Program-made: the position numbers and the translations under genes
Notes under the pieces: model-generated
Seen by the model: only the letters and a program-made list of their open reading frames with translations
Databases searched by the model: none
Told to the model about the DNA's origin: nothing
Origin: Hymenobacter telluris
GTDB lineage: Bacteria; Bacteroidota; Bacteroidia; Cytophagales; Hymenobacteraceae
Length of the DNA stretch: 64,000 nucleotides
Reading direction: 5' to 3'
Assembly: GCF_017313265.1 (NCBI RefSeq)
Contig: NZ_JAFLQZ010000004.1
Span: 186,001-250,000 of the forward strand
In this document: one piece after another, positions 1 to 7,362 of the stretch
Numbering within the stretch: the stretch's first letter is position 1
Layout: the number at the start of each line of letters is the position of its first letter

Positions 1-1
1 G

Positions 2-1288
2 GCTTTGTTGGTTGCTACTCTAGGTTGTTATCTGAGAAGCGCCGCTCTTTTTGCTGCACCGCCAGCACCTACCCAACCGCCCACCGCTGCCACCGTACTG
101 CTCCTGCTCCGACCGGCCGCCGTTTTCGATGGCGAGACGCTGCACTCTGGCTGGGTGGTGCTGGTGGAAAACGACCGGATCCGGGCCGTAGGACCAGCCG
201 CACAGCTAACGGCCCCGGCCGGTGCCCGCACACTGGAACTGCCGGGCCTTACCTTGCTGCCGGGGCTGATTGAGGGCCACTCGCACCTGCTGCTGCACCC
301 CTACAACGAAACGCCCTGGAACGACCAGGTATTACTAGAATCAGAGGCGCTACGGGTGGCGCGGGCTACGGCGCACGCCCGCGCCACGCTGGCCGCCGGC
401 TTCACTACCGCCCGCGACTTAGGCACCGAAGGTGCCGGCTATGCCGATGTTGGGTTGAAGCAGGCCATTGAGCAAGGCGTCATTCCGGGCCCGCGCCTGC
501 TGGTTGCCACCCGTGCCCTCGTAGCTACCGGCAGCTACGGCCCTAAGCTTTCCGCCGACGTGGAGGTACCCCAGGGTGCCCAGGAAGCCGACGGCGTGGA
601 TGGCATCATTCGGGCGGTGCGGGAGCAAATCGGTAAAGGTGCCGACGTCATCAAGGTGTACGCCGACTACCGTTGGGGCCCGAACGAGCCCAGCCGCGCT
701 ACTTTCTCGCAGGACGAGCTGAACTTAATTGTGCAAACGGCCAACAGTGCCGGCCGCCCGGTAGTGGCTCACGCCAGCACGCCCGAAGGTATGCGCCGCG
801 CCACCCTGTCCGGCGTGCAAACTATAGAGCACGGCGACAACGGCACCGCCGACGTGTTCAAGCTGATGAAGCAGCGCGGTGTGGCGCTCTGCCCTACCGT
901 TGCGGCCGGCGACGCCATTTCGCAATATCGTGGCTGGCACAAAGGCCAAGGCCCGGAACCCGAGCGTATTCGCCAGAAACGGGAAAGCATGAAGCTGGCC
1001 CGCCAAAGCGGCGTGCAACTCGCTATGGGCGGCGACGTGGGCGTATTCGCGCACGGCGACAATGTGCGCGAAGCCGAGCTACTCGTCCGCGAATATGGCT
1101 TCACGCCGCTCGACGTGCTACGTGGCTTCACCAGCGGCAACGCCCGCATCTTCCAGCTCCCCGACCGGGGCCGCATCCAGCCCGGCCTCCTCGCCGACCT
1201 CGTGGCCGTAGCCGGCGACCCAACCCAGGACGTAGCCGCCCTCCGGCAGGTAAAGCTGGTGCTGAAAGGCGGCGTGGAAGTGAGGTAA
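2..1288 (+). CDS. amidohydrolase-family hydrolase, 5' end outside window
   Basis: Metal-dependent amidohydrolase (PF01979-type, imidazolonepropionase/prolidase-like subgroup), predicted to hydrolyse an amide or cyclic amide; substrate not readable. Counting from the TTG at base 5, the metal-binding HSH motif is at residues 92-94, followed by a Lys in ADVIKVYADY that is normally carboxylated, His in VVAHAST and TIEHG, and the catalytic Asp in MGGDVGVF. The C-terminus returns to the small beta domain (GLLADLVAVAGDP), as is usual. The first residues (LLVATLGCYLRSAALFAAP) read like the hydrophobic part of a signal peptide, so the enzyme is probably exported. The frame is open to the window edge, so the true start may lie upstream. 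It converges on the glycosyltransferase, with an inverted repeat between them. Confidence 0.85.
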   Translation, partial: ALLVATLGCYLRSAALFAAPPAPTQPPTAATVLLLLRPAAVFDGETLHSGWVVLVENDRIRAVGPAAQLTAPAGARTLELPGLTLLPGLIEGHSHLLLHPYNETPWNDQVLLESEALRVARATAHARATLAAGFTTARDLGTEGAGYADVGLKQAIEQGVIPGPRLLVATRALVATGSYGPKLSADVEVPQGAQEADGVDGIIRAVREQIGKGADVIKVYADYRWGPNEPSRATFSQDELNLIVQTANSAGRPVVAHASTPEGMRRATLSGVQTIEHGDNGTADVFKLMKQRGVALCPTVAAGDAISQYRGWHKGQGPEPERIRQKRESMKLARQSGVQLAMGGDVGVFAHGDNVREAELLVREYGFTPLDVLRGFTSGNARIFQLPDRGRIQPGLLADLVAVAGDPTQDVAALRQVKLVLKGGVEVR

Positions 1289-1294
1289 CCACCT

Positions 1295-1374
1295 GTCATT
1301 CCGAGCGGAGCGAGGAATCTGGATGAAGTCGTTGATACCGTTTCACCTAGATTCCTCGCTCCGCTCGGAATGAC
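1295..1374. repeat. intergenic inverted repeat, GTCATTCCGAGC family
   Basis: Perfect 26-base arms at 1295-1320 and 1349-1374 (outer end GTCATTCCGAGCGGAGCGAG) around a 28-base loop. It lies between two convergent genes and could form a stable hairpin in either transcript, so it may act as a bidirectional terminator. Its outer bases resemble the GTCATGCTGAGC repeats at 22442, 48004 and 49162. Confidence 0.85.
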
Positions 1375-1391
1375 AGTAGTATACCGGTGTT

Positions 1392-2147
1392 TTACCCCGG
1401 CCGCTCCACGCCTAGCGCCTGTAGCTGCTCGGCGTACTTGTCGTAGATAACCCGCAGGTCGGCGCCGTGCTTGTCGGCATCTACCCCGATGCTGACGTTG
1501 CTGGTGTGGAAGCGGTGCAGGTGGCTGATGTGGGGCGAAATAATGGGCAGGTGGCCGGCCAGCAGGAACCGCACATACAGGTCGAGGTCTTCGGCCATTT
1601 CAATCGTCTCGTCGTAGCCGCCTACTTTCTCAAACAGGCTGCGCGAGTAGCATACATTGCCTTGGATGAAGTGCTCGGCTTTAAAGATGGCCTTGAGCAT
1701 ATCGGTAGTGGACTCGAAGCGCCAGGCGTAGTAATCTTCGCTGGGCAGGTAGCGCCGCTCTTCATCAACCCGCAGAAAATCAGCCACAAACCACGGCTGA
1801 CCCGGGTGGCGCTGCACGAGGTCGGCGTAGTGGTAGAGGCAGCGCTGGAGCAGCACGTCGTCGTCGTCGAGGGGGACCAGCCAGGCGTCGGCGGGCGTTT
1901 CACGGATCAGCAGGTTGCGGGCGGGGCCGGGTGCCAGCTTGGTTGGCTGGCTGATGACGCGCACCGGGCCGTCTTTTTCGGTGGCGGTGTTCAGCCAGTT
2001 GGCGGTGTCGTCGGTGCTGCCGTTTTCAAGAATCAGGTGCTCGTATTGAATGTCGAGCGGAGCCGTGATGGTGGCGCGGACGCTGGCCACGGCTTCAGGT
2101 AAAAACTGGACGCGGTTGTAGGTCGGTGTGATAACCGTGAAGTGCAT
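1392..2147 (-). CDS. family 2 glycosyltransferase
   Basis: GT-A fold glycosyltransferase, predicted to transfer a sugar from a nucleotide donor to a glycan or lipid acceptor on the cytoplasmic side; donor and acceptor cannot be read. The first strand follows the start (HFTVITPTYNR). The acidic metal/donor motif PLDDDDVLL is near residue 92, and a second acidic segment, MAEDLDLYVRF, near residue 190. There is no signal peptide or membrane segment. The frame can be extended to 2183 (12 extra residues), but the GT-A core begins right after the Met at 2147, so I prefer that start. It stands alone, without other glycan-assembly genes beside it. Confidence 0.85.
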   Translation of the reverse strand: MHFTVITPTYNRVQFLPEAVASVRATITAPLDIQYEHLILENGSTDDTANWLNTATEKDGPVRVISQPTKLAPGPARNLLIRETPADAWLVPLDDDDVLLQRCLYHYADLVQRHPGQPWFVADFLRVDEERRYLPSEDYYAWRFESTTDMLKAIFKAEHFIQGNVCYSRSLFEKVGGYDETIEMAEDLDLYVRFLLAGHLPIISPHISHLHRFHTSNVSIGVDADKHGADLRVIYDKYAEQLQALGVERPG

Positions 2148-2315
2148 AGCAGGTAGTGCAAGAAGTAAAACGGCCGGCAGCATGCTGGCCTCGGAAGGCT
2201 CCCCAACGGCGGGGCTCCCTCTTATTCTGGTAGAAACTGGAAAAAGTTGCCCCCTGCCCTATCTGCTGTCAACTTTATACGCTGCCAGGCGTTAGTTGGC
2301 ACTCAAGCTCCAGCT

Positions 2316-2615
2316 ATGGCTAAGTTCGTTGTTACGCTGCATCTGCCAGTGGTTTTCTCTGAAGATTTTATAGCCCTCATTCCCCGCCACCGCGCCTTTA
2401 TCAACCAGTTGATGGAAGATAATGTGGTGGAAACCTACGCCATAAGCGCCGACCGTACCCAAGGCTGGGTGACCATGAGCGGGCAGAATGAGGCAGTCAT
2501 TCGGGATGCGGTACAGAAATTTCCGCTCTATCCGTTTTTTACCAAGGTGGAAATCCATGAACTGTTTCTCTTCGACAGCGCGCATGCCCGTTTCCCGCGC
2601 ATCAGCCTAAATTAG
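2316..2615 (+). CDS. muconolactone-isomerase-like small protein
   Basis: A 99-residue alpha/beta protein of the dimeric ferredoxin-like barrel type. The C-terminal half (KFPLYPFFTKVEIHELFLFD) resembles the conserved end of muconolactone delta-isomerases (LPLFPYM..EV), and the N-terminal strand VVTLHLP fits the same fold. No aromatic-degradation genes are nearby, so a catabolic role is not supported; such proteins are often orphan enzymes or binding proteins. The frame is open from 2247, but the fold begins at the Met at 2316. Confidence 0.7.
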   Translation: MAKFVVTLHLPVVFSEDFIALIPRHRAFINQLMEDNVVETYAISADRTQGWVTMSGQNEAVIRDAVQKFPLYPFFTKVEIHELFLFDSAHARFPRISLN

Positions 2616-2762
2616 GTGAGAAGAGACGAAATAAGTAGCTTGACTTCCTATCTGTTCTTCGGTTACTCCGGCTAAACGCACCCAGCACTAGTTCACCACC
2701 AAGTCGGCGCGGTTTATGTAAAGGCGGCCGTGTAGTACCCTTTGTTTTCGCTTATCTATACT

Positions 2763-3632
2763 ATGACGCGTTTTTTTCGGCTTGTGGCCTTTTTGCCTGT
2801 GAGTGCCGCGGTGCTAGGAGCCGCGCTGGCCTCCGCTCCTGTCCCCGCCGCCGACCGAATGACCACCGAGCAGTTGATGAGCCGGCTGAGCAGTTCCATC
2901 GAAAACCTGAAGACGCTGCGCTGCAACGTGCGCGCCCAGGAGCGCCTCAGCAACGGCAAATATCAGCAGGCGCGCACCCTTATGAAGATGACGTTCAGCC
3001 CGCAACGCATCTACCTCAAAAACGCCAAAGGCATTGAGGTGCTGTGGGTAAGCGGCCAAAACGACGGCGACGCCTGGGTGTACCCCAACAGCTTCCCCTA
3101 CGTGACGCTGAGCTTGGACCCCAACGGCTCTATCATGCGCAAAAACCAGCACCACAGTGCCCTTGATGCCGGGTTTGGCACCATCTCCGACCTTATCCAC
3201 GGCTCCGCCCAGCGCCGCGACCATAGCTTCGAGCGGAGTTTCCGCTACACCGGCGACTCCACCGTGGCGGGCCGGGCCTGCTACGTGCTGGTGTCCTCGT
3301 TTCCGCAGTTCAAGTACGTGACCTACAAAGCCGTAGCTGGCGACACGCCCGCCCGCATTGCCGATAAATTTGGGTGCGGCGAGTACCGCGTAATGGAACG
3401 CAACGGCCTAGACCCCGGCGAAGCCATTGCCGTGGGCCAGACGCTGCAAGTGCCCAATAGCTACGGCCGCCGCACCCTCGTCTGCGTCGATCAGAAGCTG
3501 ATGCTGCCCACGGTAGTGGAAGTGCACGACGACAAAGGCCTGTTCGAAAAGTTCGAGTTCAGCGACATCGTGGCCAACCAGCCCATTCCTGCCGCCGAGT
3601 TCACCAAAGACTACCCGGACTACAAGCTGTAG
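2763..3632 (+). CDS. exported DUF1571 protein with an inserted LysM domain
   Basis: A signal peptide (FFRLVAFLPVSAAVLGAALA) ends near residue 27. The body is a LolA/DUF1571-like antiparallel sheet protein: early segment ENLKTLRCNVRAQERL, then the sheet strands MKMTFSPQRIYLK and the ending GLFEKFEFSDIVANQPIP. Between two sheet strands, about residues 196-237, lies a LysM-like segment (YKAVAGDTPARIADKFG ... VMERNGLDPGE ... GQTLQVP) that should bind glycan such as peptidoglycan. The protein probably acts in the periplasm or at the inner face of the outer membrane. The ATG at 2763 is chosen because the signal peptide follows it at once; 2742 is an in-frame alternative. Confidence 0.75.
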   Translation: MTRFFRLVAFLPVSAAVLGAALASAPVPAADRMTTEQLMSRLSSSIENLKTLRCNVRAQERLSNGKYQQARTLMKMTFSPQRIYLKNAKGIEVLWVSGQNDGDAWVYPNSFPYVTLSLDPNGSIMRKNQHHSALDAGFGTISDLIHGSAQRRDHSFERSFRYTGDSTVAGRACYVLVSSFPQFKYVTYKAVAGDTPARIADKFGCGEYRVMERNGLDPGEAIAVGQTLQVPNSYGRRTLVCVDQKLMLPTVVEVHDDKGLFEKFEFSDIVANQPIPAAEFTKDYPDYKL

Positions 3633-3789
3633 AACGCGGATTTTGCAGATTAGTCGGATTCCGTGGATTTTGTGGACGATTGTAGACGAAACAGGCTTGC
3701 CAATATGGCAAGCCTGTTTCGTTAAATAGCATCAGCCCTGAATCGTCCACAAAAACCGCGGAATCCGACTAATCTGCAAAATCCGCGTT
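3633..3789. repeat. long inverted repeat nested around a terminator (AACGCGGATTTTGCAG family)
   Basis: Outer arms of about 30 bases start with AACGCGGATTTTGCAGATTA directly after the stop codon at 3632; the reverse complement ends directly before the stop codon of the convergent SDR gene. A second pair (TGTGGACGATT / AATCGTCCACA) and the central terminator hairpin lie inside. The same family fills 9601-9795. Confidence 0.85.
3686..3722. terminator. bidirectional hairpin terminator
   Basis: Near-perfect 17-base arms (ACGAAACAGGCTTGCCA and its complement) with a 3-base loop, between the convergent DUF1571 and SDR genes. An A/T-rich tail follows on the plus strand (TTAAAT). Confidence 0.7.
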
Positions 3790-4665
3790 TCAGCGACGCA
3801 TGGCTTTTTCGATTTCGTCCCACATGGGGGCCGGAATGGCTTCGAGCTTGTTGAATTCGCCGGCGCCGTTCAGCCATTCACCGCCGTCGAGGGTTACTAC
3901 CTCGCCGTTCATGTAGGCCGCGAAATCCGACACCATGTAGGCCGCCAGATTAGCTAGCTCCTGATGGTCGCCGACGCGCTTGAGCGGGACGCTGGCGGCG
4001 GGGTCGAGCTTCTTGGCAAGCGGCTCGGGAAAGAGGCGGCTCCAGGCGCCTTCAGTGGGGAACGGACCGGGCGCAATGGCGTTAGAACGGATTCCGTATT
4101 TGGCCCACTCCACGGCCAAGGAGCGGGTCATGGCCAGCACGCCGGCTTTGGCAGCGGCTGAGGGTACCACATAGGCTGAGCCGACGGAGGCATAGGTAGT
4201 AACGATATTGAGGATGGTGCCGGGTTTCTGGTCGGCAATCCAGCGCTTCCCGAAGGCGAGCGTGCAGTTGTAGGAGCCGCGCAGCACGATGTCCACAATT
4301 ACGTCGAACGCCTTGTGGCTCAGGCGTTCCGTGGGGCTGATAAAGTTGCCGGCTGCGTTGTTGAGCAGCACATCTACCCCGCCGAATGTGGCAATGGTTT
4401 GTTCGAGCAGCGCCTCTACTTCGTTGTACTTGCGTACGTCGCACTGCACGGCCAGTACGCTGCCGCCGGTTTGCTGGCGTAGCTCCTCGGCGGTTTTTTC
4501 CAGCACGTCGAGCTTGCGGCTGCTAATCACCACATTGGCCCCCAGCTGCAAAAAGTAGGTGGTCATGGCGCGCCCCAGGCCGGTACCGCCGCCCGTCACG
4601 ACGATGGTTTTGCCTTGGAGTGCGTTGTCGCGGAGCATGGGTTGGGCGTAGGGATGGGAAGACAT
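3790..4665 (-). CDS. SDR oxidoreductase, 2,4-dienoyl-CoA-reductase-like
   Basis: Classical short-chain dehydrogenase with an N-terminal Rossmann NADP motif TGGGTGLGRAM (near residues 25-35), the NNAAGNF segment and the motif PGPFPTEGAW near residue 200. At the catalytic site the usual YxxxK is replaced by PSAAAKAG: Lys is present but Ser stands where Tyr is normal. This pattern occurs in the 2,4-dienoyl-CoA reductase branch, which reduces double bonds of unsaturated fatty acyl-CoAs during beta-oxidation. The 291-residue length fits. The start at 4665 (MSSHPYAQ) is preferred to 4716 because the upstream residues do not look conserved. No beta-oxidation genes are adjacent. Confidence 0.82.
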   Translation of the reverse strand: MSSHPYAQPMLRDNALQGKTIVVTGGGTGLGRAMTTYFLQLGANVVISSRKLDVLEKTAEELRQQTGGSVLAVQCDVRKYNEVEALLEQTIATFGGVDVLLNNAAGNFISPTERLSHKAFDVIVDIVLRGSYNCTLAFGKRWIADQKPGTILNIVTTYASVGSAYVVPSAAAKAGVLAMTRSLAVEWAKYGIRSNAIAPGPFPTEGAWSRLFPEPLAKKLDPAASVPLKRVGDHQELANLAAYMVSDFAAYMNGEVVTLDGGEWLNGAGEFNKLEAIPAPMWDEIEKAMRR

Positions 4666-5055
4666 TGGGTAGGGAATAGTGGGAAAGGTGTAAGGTGCCA
4701 GTAAGCGGCTGCACACGGCGGGTTGTTTCGCCGCTCAAATAAAGGGCTTATTCCAGTAACTGTTCAGCACAGGTCGGCTGGTTTCTTACCGCGCCCCTAT
4801 CCTTCCTGTTACGGCAGTAATGTTTTCAGAATTGCGCCCCGGGAAGCAAGCCCGCTACCACTAAAACATACCTCTATTACAATCTGCCGGCTCTTCGCTA
4901 CCGTTCAGCTACCTGGTTATCCTTGGCTGCCACGATAGTAGAGCAAGACCAAGTTCGAAAAAACTCTTAACTAGCCTTACTTGAGCGGCACTGCCGGGCG
5001 GCAGCGTTCTACTGCTTCTTACGGCGCGAAGGAAAATTCCTCACCTTTACCTCGC
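4666..5055. other. intergenic region between divergent SDR genes
   Basis: This stretch holds the upstream regions of both divergent genes. I see no long hairpin, no repeat of the families found elsewhere and no convincing protein; a short frame at 4723-4938 has no recognisable content. A clear -7 box was not found. Confidence 0.5.
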
Positions 5056-5925
5056 ATGACAACGAACTCTCTCTCTGCTACTGCTCCCAGGCCAACCTCC
5101 ACCATTGCTGTTTTGGGCTGTGGCTGGCTGGGTTTGCCCTTGGCGCAAGCCCTGGTTGCCGATGGCTACACCGTCAACGGCTCGACTACCACCCCTGCTC
5201 AATTACTGACCTTGCGCGACGCCGGTATCCGGCCGTATCTGCTGCGGTTAGGTCCCGAGTTTTCGCAAACCGATGCCGACTCCCTGCACGCCATGCTCCA
5301 CGACGTAGACGTGCTGGTGCTTAACGTGCCGCCCCGCGCCGCCGCCGCGGGCACCTACCCCACCCTGTTGCGCCCGGTGGGGGCCGCCGTGGCAGCAGCC
5401 GGCGTACGGCATGTGTTGTTTGTTAGCTCAACCGGCGTGTATCCCGATGAGCCGCGCACCATGCGCGAAGCCGACGCCCTTTCCTCGCCCGACGCTCCTT
5501 CCGACCTGTTGCGCGCCGAAGGCCAGTTTACGCCGCGGCGCGGGCAGTGGCTTACTACGGTTGTGCGCCTGGGCGGCCTTATCGGCCCTGAGCGGCCGCC
5601 TGGGCGGTTCCTGGCTGGTCGGCACGAGCTAAAGCAAGGCAATGCCCCCGTCAATCTGATTCACCTCGACGACTGTATCGGGCTGTTGCGCCATATTATC
5701 CGCGAGAAAGTGTGGGGCTACACGTTCAATGCCTGCGCCGCCCAGCATCCTACCCGCCGCGACTTTTACCCGGCCGCCGCCGCCCACCTGGGCCTGGAAG
5801 CTCCCACCTTCAGCACTGAGCCCGCCACTAACAGCGGCAAAACCATCGACACCACCCTCCTGCGCCAAACCACCAACTACCACTTCCGCCACGACGATTT
5901 AGTAGCGGCGCTGGCGTATTGCTGA
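5056..5925 (+). CDS. NAD-dependent epimerase-like protein (YeeZ type)
   Basis: Extended short-chain dehydrogenase/epimerase-like Rossmann protein of 289 residues. The nucleotide-binding loop is AVLGCGWLGLPLAQAL near residues 18-33, followed by VLVLNVPPR near 85 and the FVSSTGVYPD active-site strand near 120. The GCGWLG form is typical of the YeeZ group, whose substrate is unknown. The track of open codons runs back to 4981, but the ATG at 5056 sits directly before a short linker and the Rossmann strand. It is transcribed away from the SDR at 3790 and runs toward the flavoprotein at 6039. Confidence 0.78.
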   Translation: MTTNSLSATAPRPTSTIAVLGCGWLGLPLAQALVADGYTVNGSTTTPAQLLTLRDAGIRPYLLRLGPEFSQTDADSLHAMLHDVDVLVLNVPPRAAAAGTYPTLLRPVGAAVAAAGVRHVLFVSSTGVYPDEPRTMREADALSSPDAPSDLLRAEGQFTPRRGQWLTTVVRLGGLIGPERPPGRFLAGRHELKQGNAPVNLIHLDDCIGLLRHIIREKVWGYTFNACAAQHPTRRDFYPAAAAHLGLEAPTFSTEPATNSGKTIDTTLLRQTTNYHFRHDDLVAALAYC

Positions 5926-5935
5926 TTCAATGATT

Positions 5936-6001
5936 GGGGGAGAGGATGAAAGGATGATTGGATGTAGAGGAGGCATCCAATCATCCTTTCATCCTCTCCC
6001 C
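5936..6001. repeat. inverted repeat upstream of flavoprotein gene
   Basis: Arms of about 28 bases (GGGGAGAGGATGAAAGGATG... and its complement) separated by a 9-base loop, immediately upstream of the -7 box for the next gene. It may terminate the transcript arriving from the epimerase gene. Confidence 0.8.
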
Positions 6002-6025
6002 TAATCATCCTCCCTCATCCCGCCG

Positions 6026-6033
6026 TATCTTTG
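6026..6033 (+). promoter_or_regulatory. Bacteroidota -7 box TATCTTTG, start codon 5 bases downstream
   Basis: TATCTTTG matches the TAnnTTTG -7 consensus. Only five bases separate it from the GTG at 6039, so the transcript would begin at or near the start codon (leaderless). No TTG -33 element is visible at the usual spacing. Confidence 0.5.
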
Positions 6034-6038
6034 CAACC

Positions 6039-7304
6039 GTGAAGGATGCAAACAATACGGTAGCCGTGCTGGGTGGCGGCGCAGCGGGTTTTTTTGGGGC
6101 CATTGCCTGTGCCGAAGCTAACCCGCAATTGACCGTTTATTTGATTGAGAAAACCGGCAAGCTGCTCAGCAAAGTGCGGATTTCGGGCGGGGGCCGCTGC
6201 AACGTGACGCATGCCGCCGATACCCCGGCGCAACTCGTACTGCACTACCCGCGCGGGGCCAAACAGCTTAAAAAACCGTTTCGGCAGTTCGATGCGCAAG
6301 CCACTATCCGCTGGTTCGAGAGCCGGGGCGTCCGCCTCAAAACCGAGCCCGACGGCCGTATGTTTCCCGTTACCGATTCGTCGGAAACTGTTGCCCAGTG
6401 CCTGCTGGATGCAGCGCGTAAAGCCGGCGTGCAACTCCTTACCCAAACTTCGCCCGAACAGATTGAGCCGCTGCCTGACGGTGGCTTCCGCTTGCAGCTA
6501 GTGGGCGCGCACCCCGGCCAGATGCTGGTCGATAAATTGCTGATTGCTACCGGCGGTGCGCCCAAGTCCGAGCAATATGCGTGGCTGCGGGCCTTAGGGC
6601 ACAGCATTCAGGAGCCGGTACCGAGCTTGTTTACGTTCAACGTGCCGGAGTCGCCGCTGCGGGAGCTGCCGGGCGTGAGCGTGCCGCACGTGCGGGTGCG
6701 GGTAGCCGGCGAAAAGCTGGAGTACGAAGGCCCTATCCTGGTGACGCACTGGGGCGTGAGTGGCCCGGCGGTGCTCAAGCTCTCGGCCTGGGGTGCCCGC
6801 CGCCTACACGAGCTGAGCTACCAAAGCACTGCCCTTATCAACTGGCTCCCAGAGCATACCGACGACTCCCTGCGGCACTATCTGCGCGAGTTCCGGGAAC
6901 AACACGGCAAGAAAGTGGTAGCCTCCAACCCGCTGTTTGGGTTGCCGCAGCGCCTGTGGCGGACGCTCACCGAGCAAGCCGGCGTGACCGAGGAAGTGCG
7001 CTGGAACGAGCTACCTGCCAAACCGCAAAACCGCCTCATTGAGGCGCTGCTCAACACCGCCCTGCCCGTGCGCGGCAAAACCACTTACAAAGACGAGTTT
7101 GTGACCTGCGGCGGCGTAGTGCTTGGCGAAATCAACATGAAGACCATGGAGAGCCGCCGCGTACCGGGCCTCTACTTCGCCGGCGAGGTGCTGGATATTG
7201 ATGGCATCACCGGCGGCTTCAACTTCCAAGCCGCCTGGACCACGGGGTATCTGGCGGGCCGCGCTATGGCTCAGCCAGCTGTGATACTTAACCCACAGCC
7301 ATAA
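6039..7304 (+). CDS. HI0933/BaiN-family FAD-dependent oxidoreductase
   Basis: Two-dinucleotide-binding flavoprotein of the HI0933/YhiN group, 421 residues. The FAD Rossmann motif is VLGGGAAGFFGAI near residue 10, followed by KVRISGGGRCNVTH near 40-53, the family hallmark. LLIATGGAPKS is near 170, and the C-terminal FAD contact is GLYFAGEVLDIDGITGGFN near 385-403. Reactions of this family are mostly unproven; a few members reduce double bonds of steroid substrates. The GTG start at 6039 is chosen because it follows a -7 box by five bases and begins the Rossmann strand; the upstream frame to 5958 runs through the inverted repeat. A paralogue lies at 34410. Confidence 0.85.
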   Translation: MKDANNTVAVLGGGAAGFFGAIACAEANPQLTVYLIEKTGKLLSKVRISGGGRCNVTHAADTPAQLVLHYPRGAKQLKKPFRQFDAQATIRWFESRGVRLKTEPDGRMFPVTDSSETVAQCLLDAARKAGVQLLTQTSPEQIEPLPDGGFRLQLVGAHPGQMLVDKLLIATGGAPKSEQYAWLRALGHSIQEPVPSLFTFNVPESPLRELPGVSVPHVRVRVAGEKLEYEGPILVTHWGVSGPAVLKLSAWGARRLHELSYQSTALINWLPEHTDDSLRHYLREFREQHGKKVVASNPLFGLPQRLWRTLTEQAGVTEEVRWNELPAKPQNRLIEALLNTALPVRGKTTYKDEFVTCGGVVLGEINMKTMESRRVPGLYFAGEVLDIDGITGGFNFQAAWTTGYLAGRAMAQPAVILNPQP

Positions 7305-7338
7305 AAAAAGCCATCCTGCTGAGCAGAATGGCTTTTTA
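7305..7338. terminator. hairpin terminator between convergent genes
   Basis: AAAAAGCCAT...ATGGCTTTTT stem with an inner CTGCT/AGCAG pairing and A/T tracts on both sides. It serves the flavoprotein on the plus strand and the disordered protein on the minus strand. Confidence 0.8.
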
Positions 7339-7362
7339 CTGGTTACTTACACTACAACATCG

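Noticed and set aside
4723..4938. 71-residue frame in the gap between the two SDR genes
   Set aside because: No start-site signal, no domain, mixed composition; probably a chance frame.
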